In this document: positions 33,013-43,428 of the stretch, piece by piece
Numbering within the stretch: position 1 is the stretch's first letter
Layout of the letters: the number at the start of each line of letters is the position of its first letter
Origin: Megaustenia siamemsis
Lineage: Eukaryota; Mollusca; Gastropoda; Stylommatophora; Ariophantidae
Direction of reading: 5' to 3'
Assembly: GCA_032433765.1 (NCBI GenBank)
Contig: JAVIAB010000024.1
Location: forward strand, 15,297,126-15,361,125
Length of the DNA stretch: 64,000 bases
The notes under the pieces: model-generated
Seen by the model: only the letters and a program-made list of their open reading frames with translations
Databases searched by the model: none
Told to the model about the DNA's origin: nothing
Made by a program: the position numbers and the translations under genes

Positions 33013-33245
33013 ATTATGGTTAAAGCTTCACGTAAGAAGTGGACACCACAAATCAAAACGACGTTTCGGCGCAAAAACCTTCAAGATGAACACACATACA
33101 ACACACGTACAAATAAACTTTATCTTCATAATAATAACTTCATTTGTCCGTATGTTCGTTCCTGATGAAGGCCTTTGCACCGAATAGTAGTTTTTTGTGG
33201 CGTCCACTCGTTACGTGAAGCTTTAACCATGCCATTTTTTCTATA
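33013..33245. mobile_element. Fold-back (inverted-repeat) element, MITE-like
   Basis: The two halves are inverted copies: atggttaaagcttcacgtaa ... acgacgtttcggcgcaaaaa ccttca on the left, and tgaaggcctttgcaccgaat ... ttacgtgaagctttaaccat on the right. Arms are about 70 bp and imperfect. It is flanked by AT-type microsatellites; a half copy is at 3568-3690. No coding sequence. Confidence 0.7.
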
Positions 33246-33325
33246 TATATATTTTTTCCCCATTACTCCTATGCACTTCTCGCTAGAGTTCTATCTATCT
33301 ATCTTTCGTTCGCCTGAAGTATTGT

Positions 33326-33595
33326 CTATATCTGCAATGTCGTTTCCTGTATAAATTTTACTGTCTTTTGTAATTCTTGCAGTGGCCCATATAGTTTTGT
33401 CTGTAGTGTTGTATCTATGGGCCAATGGATCTTCCTCAGTCTACTATATTCAGTGCAGTCTTGAAGTATGTGTTCAGCAGTCTGGGCTGCCTGTCCACAT
33501 GTACAAGTAGTTGATGTGCCGATCTTGAATTTTGTATACATGTGACTATGGAGTCGATTGTGTCCTGTTCTTAGGCGTATAATGATAACTTGTTC
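33326..33595 (-). CDS. LINE-B C-terminal Cys/His tail
   Basis: Continues the same frame after the TAG: IIIRLRTGHNRLHSHMYTKF, then CTCGQAAQTAEHILQDC and LYGPLQELQKTVKFIQET. The RLRTGH and C.CG....EH.L..C arrangement is the usual C-terminus of this LINE group. Confidence 0.85.
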   Translation of the reverse strand, partial: EQVIIIRLRTGHNRLHSHMYTKFKIGTSTTCTCGQAAQTAEHILQDCTEYSRLRKIHWPIDTTLQTKLYGPLQELQKTVKFIQETTLQI

Positions 33596-34183
33596 CTATC
33601 TATTCATATTATGAAAGGCATCCTGATTTGGGGCTTGTGGTCCTCTGATTGATTTGATTATCTGTTTCTTATGATGGTATGTAACTGGTGTATCTAGTTG
33701 TGTGCCTGTTGAACCTTCCTTTGCCAACTGATCTGCTTTCTCATTTCCTGGTATTCCACAGTGAGACGGGATCCACTGCAGGGCAACCCTGTGGTGCTTG
33801 CAGAGTTCAGTCAATAAGGTCTGCAGATGTGGTAATTTTCTGGATTGTAGTGCCTGGAGTACTGATCTTGCATCTGTCAAAAACACTACAGGCTGTGGGC
33901 TAAGATTACTGTTCAGCAGTTTTTCTATTGCCAACTTTATTGCTTGTATTTCTGCATCATAATTGTGACAATATTTCCCTGTTGCTATTTTATTCATATC
34001 CCTAGTGTTATTTGGGTACTCTATATATGCACCTGCTCCCCCATTCTTTACTGCATTCTGTGCTGATCCATCTGTGTACACACGGATCCATAGGTCTTGT
34101 GGGTATTCTTCATCCAGGAAACTGAGAGTTATTGTTTTTCGCTGTAGACTATTTTGTTCCTCTTTGTCAACTATTCCTTTCAC
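33596..34183 (-). CDS. LINE-B RNase H domain, separated by one stop
   Basis: In frame with the RT ORF. Ribonuclease HI fold with all four catalytic acidic residues: D in YTDGS (38), E in DAEIQA (78), D in LTDARS (104), D in NEKADQLAKEG (151). The first codon after the stop is GTG, not ATG, which argues for a nonsense mutation over a separate gene. Ends at TAG 33596-33598; the tail domain continues in the same frame. Confidence 0.9.
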   Translation of the reverse strand: MKGIVDKEEQNSLQRKTITLSFLDEEYPQDLWIRVYTDGSAQNAVKNGGAGAYIEYPNNTRDMNKIATGKYCHNYDAEIQAIKLAIEKLLNSNLSPQPVVFLTDARSVLQALQSRKLPHLQTLLTELCKHHRVALQWIPSHCGIPGNEKADQLAKEGSTGTQLDTPVTYHHKKQIIKSIRGPQAPNQDAFHNMNR

Positions 34184-37150
34184 TTATGTCCGTATTTGAA
34201 CTGATAATCCTGATTCATCTGTCCAGGGAGTCTGTTCTGGTATGGGCAGAAGGGGTTTAACAACTCTTGGCATGTCTGGTGTTTGTCTACTAATACGCTT
34301 GGCTTGGTGGATAAAGCTGCTTCTCTTAAGTCGTCCCAATGCAAGATTTTGGAATCTGTCCTTCATTGGATGTCTCGGCATGCATACAAATTTTTCTGCC
34401 TGTATCAGCACCTTTGTGTCTCTCCGTTCTCTCAGTGCTGGTATCCTCCACAATTTCTCCATCTCCAATATTGGTGTTGATTTCATTGCTCCTGTGATGA
34501 CCCTAAGTGCCTGGTTTTGTACTTTATCCAGTTCTTGCAATGTGGTGTTTGATGCTGAGCACCATGCGGATGATCCATTTTCTAAATGTGGGCGTATACT
34601 CTGTTGGTAAACTTTACTGAGTATTTTCCCACTCGCACCCCATGTGGTTCCACACAACTTTCTTAGAATAGCCAATTTCCTCCTTGCTTTTTGGGTTGCC
34701 TTATTTATCTGCTGTTTCCAAGATAGTTTGTTATCAAATGTAACTCCGAGATATGTAGCTTGTATGTCTTCTTTCACAGGCTCATTGTTTATGTAGATGG
34801 CTCCTGCTTTTTGTTTTGGGGAGAGTGTGAAAAGTGTAGTACTGCATTTGTCTGTATTGATGCTGATACACCATCTATTTGTCCATGAATTCAGTGCATT
34901 CATAGCTCTTTGTAGCAATTTGGAGGCCACTGTTGCATACTCCTCTGTGCACCACATTACCAAGTCATCTGCATACATTGCCACTTTGATGCCATGTGGT
35001 AGTTCAGTAACTAGGTCATTGATGTAGATCAGAAAAAGTGTTGTAGATAGTACCCCTCCTTGTGGAACGCCCTGGCGCAATAAGACCTTCTTACTCTTAA
35101 GACCATCCAGTTGCACTCTGGCTCTCCTGTTATGCAGGTATGCTTTGACCCATTTGTACATCCTGCCATTTACTCCATAATTTCTCAGTTTCTTCAAAAG
35201 CCCTTCCTTCCATACCTTATCAAATGCTTTCTTTAGGTCTATCCATGCTGCTAGTACCAGTTTCTTTTCTTGAAACGCATCTTCAATTTCCTGGGAAAGA
35301 TAGGTTGCTTGATCTTCGGTAGAGTAACACTGTCTAAAGCCTGCTTGTTGTGGGACAAGGAGATTTTCACTTTCCAGGTACCACTGCAGTCTGAGATTGA
35401 TTATACGTTCCATTGTTTTACACAAACAGCTTGTAAGGCTGATTGGTCTATAGCTGGATGTCATTGAACCATCTTTTCCTGGCTTTAGTAATGGTATCAT
35501 AATTGCTTCTCTCCATGCCTGTGGCACTCTACCTGTGATCCAGCAAATGTTGTAGATCTGCAGTAGTTTTGCTTTAGCTGCAGTTCCCAAGTTCTTAATC
35601 ATTTCATTGGACACTCCATCATTGCCTGGTGACTTTTTCATTTTTAATTTGGATATTGCCAGCTCTAGTTCTCTTTGTGTAATGGGTGTTTCCATTACTT
35701 CATGTGTGGTCTCTTCTTGTCTTGCATTTTGTTGTTTTAAACGGGTCTCTTGTCGTTTTTCTAGGCTAATTTCAATATTATTGTCATTTGCAAAGGAGTC
35801 TGCAAAGTAATTTGCTGCATGTTTACCTGTTAGAATGTTTCCATCCTTCTTCAGTGTAATTTTGGTGTTCCTTTCTGTACCCTCATCATTCAGCTGTTTT
35901 ACAAGCTTCCACACTTTTCTTGTGTCTCGTTCAAGGTTCAAGGACTCTGTTTTCTCTTTCCAGCTTCTCCGTCTGGCTTGAAGTTTAGCACGTTGAAATT
36001 TGGCTTTAACATGCTGGTAGTTGTTGTGGTGTTCTTGGCAAGGGTTATTTTCTGCTTGCTTTCGAGATGTTTCCATGTCATTGTGCAGTTGCTCTAGCTC
36101 ACTACTCCAGTATGGTTTGTAGTGTTTCCGTGCCCCTCTAGGTATTGTTTCACTGGCAGCTTGTATTATTAGTCTACTGAATTCATCAACTATTTTGTTG
36201 ATGTCTCTATCTGTATTTATATCTTTAGTCAGTACACTGGTGTAATGTTGATACATTTTCCAGTCTGCCTTTTTGTAATTCCATCTGGAGAGAGTGCTGC
36301 TCTCCCTGATGGCCTTATTTTGTACCACTAAAAAGACTGGTCGGTGGTCGCTGCCTCCAAGTTGTTTCCCAACAATTCGTGTGATATTCCAATCCAGGTC
36401 TGGTGAATGGAAAGCAAGGTCTGGTGTAGATGTGGTATGCCATGATCTGGAGTAGAATGTTGGTGGATCTGTTGCCTGGTTTAATAGTATAAGCCCATTG
36501 TCATCCTGCCAATTTTCAAGCTCTTCACCTCTCTTGTCCATATGTTCATAGCCCCAGCTCTGTGAGTGGCTGTTAAAGTCTCCACATACAATTATTCTTT
36601 CTTTTAATGTAATTGTGTCTAGTGCTAGTGGGCGATCACTCGGACAGTAGTAGTTAAGTAGATGGAAGTCTGTATTTCCTGTCCTGAGGTGCAGTATTTG
36701 ATATTCCGCCCCATCCATATACACTTCAATCTGACATGCATTAATGTTGTTCCTTACAAGAGTCAGTATTCCGCCCTTTTGTCTATTTATTCTGTCAGAT
36801 CGGTAGCACTGGTATCCCCTAATCTTCAAGGCTATGTCGTTGTTTAGATGGGTTTCCTGCAAACAGCCTATGCTTATTTGTTCTTCATGCAGGATATTTT
36901 CTAATTCTATCTTTTTACTGTACCCATCTCTTTTGCTGTTGATGCCTTCAGCATTCCAGTGCATTATTTTTAGTGGTCTTATTTTGGATTGGCCAGTAGC
37001 TCTATTCTCTCGCCCCCTGACTCCACAGAGCGGTTGAGAAGGACATCCAGTAATAGAGGTTGGGCCCTTTCGAGGCTGAGGACCCGGCGCTGCTCCTGCC
37101 TGAGTGCCCATCACAGGGCGAGTGCCATATCGATTTGCAGTTATAGACAT
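34184..37150 (-). CDS. LINE-B ORF: APE-type endonuclease and reverse transcriptase (988 aa)
   Basis: Residues 60-275 form an apurinic-type endonuclease (HWNAEGI 64-70, QETHL near 99, GDFNSHSQSWG 190-200, SDHRPV 267-272). Residues 500-760 form a reverse transcriptase (SYRPISLTS near 566-574, PQQAGFR near 600-606, PQGGVLS 696-702, catalytic YADD 726-729). The remainder is the thumb and linker (YLGVTFDNKLSW). The product would nick target DNA and prime reverse transcription of its own RNA. The ATG chosen (37150) is the first in frame, but the frame is open upstream to about 37290. It ends at a TAA directly before the RNase H part, which lies in the same frame, so this stop is probably a mutation. 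Confidence 0.92.
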   Translation of the reverse strand: MSITANRYGTRPVMGTQAGAAPGPQPRKGPTSITGCPSQPLCGVRGRENRATGQSKIRPLKIMHWNAEGINSKRDGYSKKIELENILHEEQISIGCLQETHLNNDIALKIRGYQCYRSDRINRQKGGILTLVRNNINACQIEVYMDGAEYQILHLRTGNTDFHLLNYYCPSDRPLALDTITLKERIIVCGDFNSHSQSWGYEHMDKRGEELENWQDDNGLILLNQATDPPTFYSRSWHTTSTPDLAFHSPDLDWNITRIVGKQLGGSDHRPVFLVVQNKAIRESSTLSRWNYKKADWKMYQHYTSVLTKDINTDRDINKIVDEFSRLIIQAASETIPRGARKHYKPYWSSELEQLHNDMETSRKQAENNPCQEHHNNYQHVKAKFQRAKLQARRRSWKEKTESLNLERDTRKVWKLVKQLNDEGTERNTKITLKKDGNILTGKHAANYFADSFANDNNIEISLEKRQETRLKQQNARQEETTHEVMETPITQRELELAISKLKMKKSPGNDGVSNEMIKNLGTAAKAKLLQIYNICWITGRVPQAWREAIMIPLLKPGKDGSMTSSYRPISLTSCLCKTMERIINLRLQWYLESENLLVPQQAGFRQCYSTEDQATYLSQEIEDAFQEKKLVLAAWIDLKKAFDKVWKEGLLKKLRNYGVNGRMYKWVKAYLHNRRARVQLDGLKSKKVLLRQGVPQGGVLSTTLFLIYINDLVTELPHGIKVAMYADDLVMWCTEEYATVASKLLQRAMNALNSWTNRWCISINTDKCSTTLFTLSPKQKAGAIYINNEPVKEDIQATYLGVTFDNKLSWKQQINKATQKARRKLAILRKLCGTTWGASGKILSKVYQQSIRPHLENGSSAWCSASNTTLQELDKVQNQALRVITGAMKSTPILEMEKLWRIPALRERRDTKVLIQAEKFVCMPRHPMKDRFQNLALGRLKRSSFIHQAKRISRQTPDMPRVVKPLLPIPEQTPWTDESGLSVQIRT

Positions 37151-37556
37151 ACTTCCATTTGCGTTGAGTGCGTGGCATCCTGATTGTCGTGCGCCTTTTG
37201 GCTGGTTGCCTCCGACTTCAGCACTTGAACTTGCTAGAGCAGACTGTGGTCTTGCTCGGTTGTAGGAAGGCCTGGCCAGTCTTAGTTTTCAGTCCCTGGT
37301 GACTGTTAAGCCCCATCCCCACGACAAGGAGCTGGCCTTGATGAGGCTCGCTAGAGTTGATATTGGTAAGCCCACAGACCTGTTTGATTGCATCTTCTGT
37401 TCGGCCCACCCATGATTTGCATCTTTTTAGCCTTACACTTTTTCCCTGTGTTGAGTTCGTGGTGCAATCGATGCTCTTTATCTGAATTAATCTTCAGGTA
37501 AGCTCGTGCTCTCCATATCTTGATTCTGTCATCCATGGTTGGAAAGTCAAGAAGAT

Positions 37557-37800
37557 ACCTAATTGCTCCACAGGGAGTGTCCTATGGACGTCTTATTAAC
37601 AGTAAGAATTGCCAGGATGTACTCGATTAGTGCGAGGACTAATCCCTGGAATAGAAGGGTAAGTATCCTCTACTCGATTTTGACAGCTGCCATGACCTTC
37701 AAGGCGACTAATCCTTTGCGGGATTTTGTTATCACATGGTCGACGTGGTCCCTAAAACATAGGCTGCGATCAAACTTCTGGGTACGTCATTAAATTGCCC
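37557..37800 (-). mobile_element. LINE RT-thumb fragment (other family)
   Basis: Minus strand reads FDRSLCFRDHVDHVITKSRK, then GLVALKVMAAVKIE and LVLALIEYILAILTVN. This is the segment after the RT domain of a different LINE. It adjoins the 5' end of LINE-B; either LINE-B inserted here or the junction is coincidental. Confidence 0.65.
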
Positions 37801-38581
37801 CTAGTCACCTCATCAGCTCCTATTCGTATCACCGGTGTTTCCCAGTTAACAAATTAATTGTTAATGGGGAACCATTAAAAAAAAACGGATGCTTTATTAG
37901 GATTAACCAAGGCACCTGACATTCCACAACCAGAAGAGTTGTTACATTAAAAACTATGACGTATAATCCAACAATCTCTTGGAGGAACAATCTCTTGCTT
38001 GAATCGTTTGTGCCACATACAATATTGATTGTGGACAAGCACTCCTCGATGATTCACGTGTTTTTATTTTGTTAGAGAAGATAATGTTGCATTGAAACTC
38101 CTTTCTTATGAGAGTTGTATAGTGTATTACCGTCCACAAAAACAGCGCTCAGTTAACAATGGAATATGTGAAGGAAAATGTTGAATATTTACATGAGCCA
38201 ACATCCAATTGTATGCAAAACTCTTGATGGCTGTCATGTTTACAATAATGTTCTCATTCACATTTAATCTCAAGAACTTGAGATATCAATGTTGACACAA
38301 AACGTAACCTGCTGGCCGAGAATTATATAAGGGTGATATTTTGTTGGCTTTGTGACGTGGTTGCATCATTACAAGGGGCGTGTCCACATGGCTCTTTATA
38401 CCTTAAGCTGAGCCACACAGTTTGAATGTTTAATTATACTTTGTGGACACAAGCATAAACTTGTTTCAATTACGAAGTTTTTTGTGATATCCCCTCTAAC
38501 GCCCCCCCCCCCCCCCACATACACACACAAACTCCTCCAATCCATGGGACTGTTATCACAATAGGCATTGAGTTATCGAGC
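37801..38581. other. No recognised gene
   Basis: AT-rich with a poly(C) run at 38502-38518. No feature supported otherwise. Confidence 0.35.
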
Positions 38582-38648
38582 TATTAGCGGATCATCATCA
38601 TTGCACTCCTAACATGTCCATAGGTGCTCAGATCCCCCTTCTCAGCTG
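38582..38648 (-). mobile_element. LINE-F 3' end, very short
   Basis: atcatcattgcactcctaac, then gtccataggtgctcagatcc matches 26560-26610 and 32177-32225. Confidence 0.55.
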
Positions 38649-38704
38649 GATATTGACAATTGGCTTATTCATAGCTAATTATAGAGGAAACCTGGGCGCT
38701 ACCT

Positions 38705-39320
38705 CTACTAGACGTACAATCTTACATATATCTGGGTAGTAATATAGATAAAGAGGGAGGAACAGAAAATGATACCAAAATAAGGATATTAAAAGCAAGA
38801 GGAGCTTTCGTTGCACTGGGAAACATATGTAAGTCCAAAGAAATTAGGTTAAATACAAAAATACAAATTTTCAACTCCAATGTTAAGTCAGTCCTATTAT
38901 ATGGCTGTGAAACATGGAGAACAACAAAAATGACAATCATGAAGATACAGATTTTCATTAACGGATGCTTACGCAGAATAAAAGGATGGAAATGGCAGGA
39001 CAAATTCACTAACATAGAATTATGGAAATGTACCAGTCAAATACCAGTGGATAAAGAGATACAGCGAAGACGATGGCGTTGGATAGGACACACACTGCGG
39101 AAGCCAACTGAGAGTATTACACAACAGGCCATTTTTGGAATGCCCAGAAGAAAAGACAAAGAGGAAAACCAAAGAATTCCTGGACAAGACAGATAGAAGC
39201 AGAGATGAAGATGATGGGGAAGACATGGAATGGTCTTAAAAGAATGGCAGGAGACAGAATGGCTTGGAAAGTGTTTGTTGAAGACCTATGCTCAACAGGG
39301 AACTGAAAGGTAGAAGAAGA
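38705..39320 (+). mobile_element. LINE-C 3' fragment with AGA tail
   Basis: Reads YIYLGSNIDKEGGTENDTKI, then KSVLLYGCETWRTTKMTIMK and QRRRWRWIGHTLRKPTESIT; after a frameshift the end continues to DLCSTGN-stop. Tail ggtagaagaaga. Imperfect direct repeats of about 35 bp (tattcatagctaattataga / tattcacagctaactataga) lie on either side (38665, 39323). Confidence 0.85.
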
Positions 39321-40251
39321 TATTCACAGCTAACTATAGAAGAAGCCTGAGCGCAACTCTACATGCGTGAAGTGACAGCTTTGCGCGCAGGAGCAATTGT
39401 GGGTAAGATCTTGTCATCTTGAACAACCTTGACCGGTAGCGGTCTTAATAGGAAACTGCAGATACACAATTTATTCCCGAGCTGTAGACCTACGTGTTCA
39501 TAAACCTATGCTATAGGTTTCATAAGTCGTGCCCAACTTTTAAAATCGATATCTTTTAAACCGCTTTTTATAAGCTTTTCAAAATTTGCATGTAAAGTTA
39601 TAATGATTAGAACCCAACAGTGAGTTAATTTCATAAAAAATAACATTTGGTTATTATTGTGGCTTATTTGATTTATATAAATTTATAACGACCCATTGAT
39701 GTAGTCAAAACTTAATGTTTACAGTATTTAAGTTAAAAATAGCGATTAAAAATCCATACACGGTCAAATTGACGATTTTGCACGCTTTCAACGTGGTTTT
39801 CTGACACAATTAGACACTTGTAGAAAACACGAGGCATTGTGTGTTCCATTTCCGTTCATTCAGCGGCGAAGCCGTCCTCGAACTGAGCAGACAATAATTC
39901 TCCTGGTGTTTTGTCTTATCCAATTATTTCCCCATTACGGCCACGCCTTTACCTAGTGAAAATTAATCATAGACCAGCAACTACGGTAATTTCTATTCTT
40001 TAGGGCTTCATAATTTACAATTGTGACAAACATCAAAGAAATTCGCCGCTTTAAGAAAACTGCAGCTGCAAGATATTTGTTAAATATACATTTAAAGGGT
40101 CTTTTGCATTCTAATAACATTTGGAAAATTTCAACAGTCTTTAACAAATGTTTACCGCGTAATAGCGTTTTGAAGTTGGGCACATAATTTGAAACGAACT
40201 ATAGTTTTTTTTAGATAGCTGAGTTGGTCACAACATAAATAATTTGCGATA
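39321..40251. other. No recognised gene
   Basis: AT-rich; small reading frames without similarity. Nothing supported. Confidence 0.35.
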
Positions 40252-41505
40252 GGCGGATGACACAGTCTGAGACAGAGAATGAACTACAAGAAATGATAGA
40301 CATAATAGTAAAAGAAAGCAACAAGAAAGGTCTCAGTCTGAATAGTAAGAAAACAGAAGTAATGGTTATATCGAAGAAACAATCACCACCATCATGCAGC
40401 ATAAAAATAAACGAGACAAATTTCAAACAAGTGTAACGTTTAATCATGTCGATGCTCAGAAGTCGAAGGCTAAGATGGCTGGGGCATGTCCAACGGATGG
40501 AAGAAAAACGCATTCCTAGGCAAATACTATATGGTGAGCTAAAACACGGAAAAAGACAAATCGGCAGACCTAAACTACGATATAGAGATATTTGTAAATC
40601 ATCTCTGAAAGACTTCTCCATCTGTGAAAACGACTGGCAACATCTGGCAAGTGATCGCACATCACGGAGAGCATGTATAAGGAACGGTATAACAACATTT
40701 GAGACTGTTCTAAGACAGGACTTAGAAGAGAAGAGACTCATGAAAAAGGATGGTAAACCCTGTGGACCAGCAAGCATGACCTGTTCATTATGTGACCGCG
40801 TGTGTTTGTCAAACATTGGTAGAATTAGCCACGAGAGAAGCTGTTCGGCAAAAACAATACCTCAAAAAAATACGCAATGGCCTCCACTAGACCGTCTGAC
40901 AAGACGAAAAGGGCCATATAATAACGTTTCAAATACTTGGGCACAATAATAACATCAGATGGGAGATGCACCACAGAAATAAAAAGCAGAATAGCTCAGG
41001 CCAAAATAGTTCACAATATGAAAAATATCTTATGCAACAAATCTATGTCAATAAAAATGAGAAAGAGAGTTCATCGATGCTATATAGAACCAGTTCTGAC
41101 CTATGGAAGCGAATCATGGACAGTAGACAAACAAATGAAAAGACGATTAGAGGCCGCAGAGATGGGATTTCTCAGAAGAATGTTGAAAGTTCCCTGGACA
41201 GCTAAAAAGACAAATGAGGAAGTTCTCAAAGAGACCAACACAAAAAGGGAGCTCTTAAAAAAACATCAGAAGGAAGCAATCAACATTTTTCGGGCACATC
41301 ATGAGAAGAGGAAAGTTGGAATACTTGGTTACCGCTGGCAAAATAAAAGGAAAGAGAGATCGCGGATGACAAAGAGAGAAAATACTGGATAGCTTGGTGT
41401 CATGGCATGGAAAACAGTCAACAACAGAACTGATACGATGCACTGTAGATAGAAGATTGTGGAGGGACAATATCACCTACGCCAACCGGTATGGCACATG
41501 ATGAT
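40252..41505 (+). mobile_element. LINE-D copy, interrupted by another LINE fragment
   Basis: Begins in the catalytic ADD of the RT (40253), continues ELQEMIDIIVKESNKKGLSL and KKTEVMVISKKQ, then breaks at about 40440 and resumes at 40925 with FKYLGTIITSDGRC. It continues RCYIEPVLTYGSESWTVDKQ, AEMGFLRRMLKVPWTAKKTN, and ends ...TELIRCTVDRRLWRDNITYAN-style at 41505. Frameshifts after 41280. Confidence 0.85.
40443..40922 (+). mobile_element. LINE-E zinc-finger tail fragment inserted in LINE-D
   Basis: Frame from 40446: MLRSRRLRWLGHVQRMEEKR, then KHGKRQIGRPKLRYRDICKS and CSLCDRVCLSNIGRISHERS, a C2HC zinc finger at the C-terminus typical of another LINE family. Flanked by taacgttt at 40435-40442 and 40921-40928, a probable 8-bp target duplication. 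Confidence 0.75.
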
Positions 41506-41508
41506 GAG

Positions 41509-41730
41509 TTGGCCGTGTATTCTAGCGTTTGGTTTCTTGTGGCAAGGCACTGTACTGAGGAGTACGGTTCGATTCTGCTTCGGACCTTATATTGTTGTTT
41601 GCTTTTTTTTTCTGTTGTTGATTATTTGTGATTTGTTTCCGTACGCTGTAAACATACCTCTTTCTCTGAACCGATTCACCGATCTATCGCCTCGGAAGTT
41701 TCCCTTCATAATAATGTTCATTTGTCTTCT
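41509..41730 (+). mobile_element. SINE-3 copy
   Basis: tRNA-like gttggccgtgtattctagcg, then ggcaaggcactgtactgagg and B-box-like acggttcgattctgcttcgg; shares its body with 289-466 (reverse). Directly follows the LINE-D 3' end. Confidence 0.6.
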
Positions 41731-41782
41731 TGACCAGTAACATCGCGCTAATATAGAAGAATGGAAGGCCATCTTAATAGGT

Positions 41783-42044
41783 AAGTGTAATAAAGTAAAG
41801 TACCCCTGTCACACCAAGTGGCGTATAGTGAAATATGGTGTTAGTGACCATAAATTTTACAGACCATCGGCACATGATTTTTGGGGTAATGTGGTCGGTA
41901 TTACGCCCGTGATGCTTTAGTTTCCCAGAAAAAAATCCGGCACCCATTTAAGGCTGGTGAACCCGGAAGCCGTCGGTTGGGATCGAACCCTACCCCTTGT
42001 CCTTTGTAGTCCAGTTCACTAACCACTGAGCTATCGCGGCTATG
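41783..42044 (-). mobile_element. SINE-1 copy, minus orientation
   Basis: From aagtacccctgtcacaccaa to gagctatcgcggct. Perfect 9-bp target duplication ttaataggt at 41774-41782 and 42045-42053. Confidence 0.93.
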
Positions 42045-42211
42045 TTAATAGGTGGCTGCGACTTATTTTATTACTATATTCTTCCAGTGTTTTGATACCA
42101 ACCATTAAGTAGGTAAGAGCAAATATATTCTCGCTTTGACTAAACTTATGTACGAGCATCCACAGCTGTCTATAGTATTAATCACAGTCAATTATAGATG
42201 TACTAAGGTCC

Positions 42212-42355
42212 GCGGGCTGAAAGAGATCACCCAAAGACGTTTTCAGAATTGCCATCAGGGGCAGGTTTGAGCAAGATAACGTCATTTGTCTATAACTCGT
42301 ATATCTGAAAACGTCTCAAACTTTGCGAGATTCCGGGATTTCCCTTTCAGCCCGC
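42212..42355. mobile_element. Small MITE-like element with nested inverted repeats
   Basis: Outer 12-bp inverted repeat gcgggctgaaag (42212-42223) / ctttcagcccgc (42344-42355); inner 12-bp pair gacgttttcaga (42236-42247) / tctgaaaacgtc (42304-42315). All perfect. 144 bp, non-coding. Confidence 0.65.
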
Positions 42356-42559
42356 ACGCATTGGTAAAGCTATAGATGGTTACGTGGGGTCTCTACTCGA
42401 CAATCATCATTATCAAGTGGCTGCTTCCTGTCTAGTATATTTTCGTTATGTCGCGGTTAGTTTTCTAACTGCGCTTTTGTTTATACAAAGATATGATGTC
42501 TTGGAGAGACGTGTCTTATGTCTCATGTACGAGAATGTGTGTCCATAAGACATTATCAC

Positions 42560-42890
42560 AAATTAATTCATTATTATTACCACCACCACTACTACCAGCG
42601 TAATAAATGAAAGGCCCATTACTATCATCACTGTCAGCAGTATCATAACACAATCCATTACGTTATTATCGCAATAATCGTCATCATCAACATCATCATC
42701 ACCACCAGTATTAAAACACAATCAATTACGTTATTATGGCAGTCATCATCATCATCATCACCACCAGTATTAAAACACAATCAATTACGTTATTATCGCA
42801 ATCATCACCACCAGATCATAACACAACCAATAATGTTATCACCAAAGTCACCACCAGATCATAAAACAATCAATGACTTTATTATCGCCA
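42560..42890 (+). repeat. Imperfect CATCAC-rich minisatellite
   Basis: Units containing ccaccagtattaaaacacaa then tcaattacgttattatcgca and variable (atc)n, about 4-5 degenerate copies. Confidence 0.75.
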
Positions 42891-43148
42891 CAACCACCTA
42901 TACGATCCCTACAACACCAGCCCCAGCATACTCAGCGACTGCATAGGCGGTGCTTCAGCACACGCATATACTTTACACTTTTTCACTTCATTTCTGGTAT
43001 TTGAAGTTACGTTAGATAATAGTTTTCTTTCGAGTGCAAACCTCAAAATGCATTATAAGCGGTATCAGTGAGTTTATTGTGTTAAATAGATTATCCAAGC
43101 AAGAATTGCAGTGCACACCTATTTTGGTTCTTGACTTACTAGCCGCAG

Positions 43149-43149
<1 letters not shown>

Positions 43150-43216
<67 letters not shown>
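43150..43216 (+). repeat. (CT)n(TA)n compound microsatellite
   Basis: About 24 bp of ct and 42 bp of at repeats, immediately left of a LINE-C fragment. Confidence 0.92.
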
Positions 43217-43218
<2 letters not shown>

Positions 43219-43428
43219 ATGGGATTGAAAATATATAGAGAAAAGACCAAAATTATGAGAATTAATGTAGTTGGCAATAACTAGATAATACTAGGAGAAA
43301 TACCTATACTAGACGTACAATTTTACATATATCTGGGCAGTAATATAGACAAAGAAGGAGGAACAGAGAATGATACCAAAAGAAGGATATCAAATGCAAG
43401 AGAAGAATTTGTTGCACTGGGAAACATA
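43217..43428 (+). mobile_element. LINE-C fragment, left part (split by the 8.1-kb element)
   Basis: Reads YLGSNIDKEGGTENDTKRRI, then SNAREEFVALGNI, colinear with 38735-38830. The fragment stops at 43428 and resumes at 51545 with ggaagtccaaagaaattagg. Confidence 0.85.

Larger units (their letters stand above)
33293..37556 (-). mobile_element. LINE-B, near full-length I-type non-LTR retrotransposon
   Basis: About 4.3 kb on the minus strand. In one frame it encodes endonuclease, reverse transcriptase, RNase H and a C-terminal Cys-rich tail, ending at 33326, followed by a short gata tail at 33293-33306. Only two in-frame stops break this: TAA at 34184-34186 and TAG at 33596-33598. The frame is open up to about 37290; the 5' limit is unclear and placed where another LINE fragment begins (37557). 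An RNase H domain after the RT is typical of the I group. The order of domains and near-intact frame suggest recent activity. Confidence 0.9.

Noticed and set aside
34184..37183. Plus-strand frames over LINE-B
   Set aside because: Shadows of the minus-strand endonuclease/RT coding sequence.
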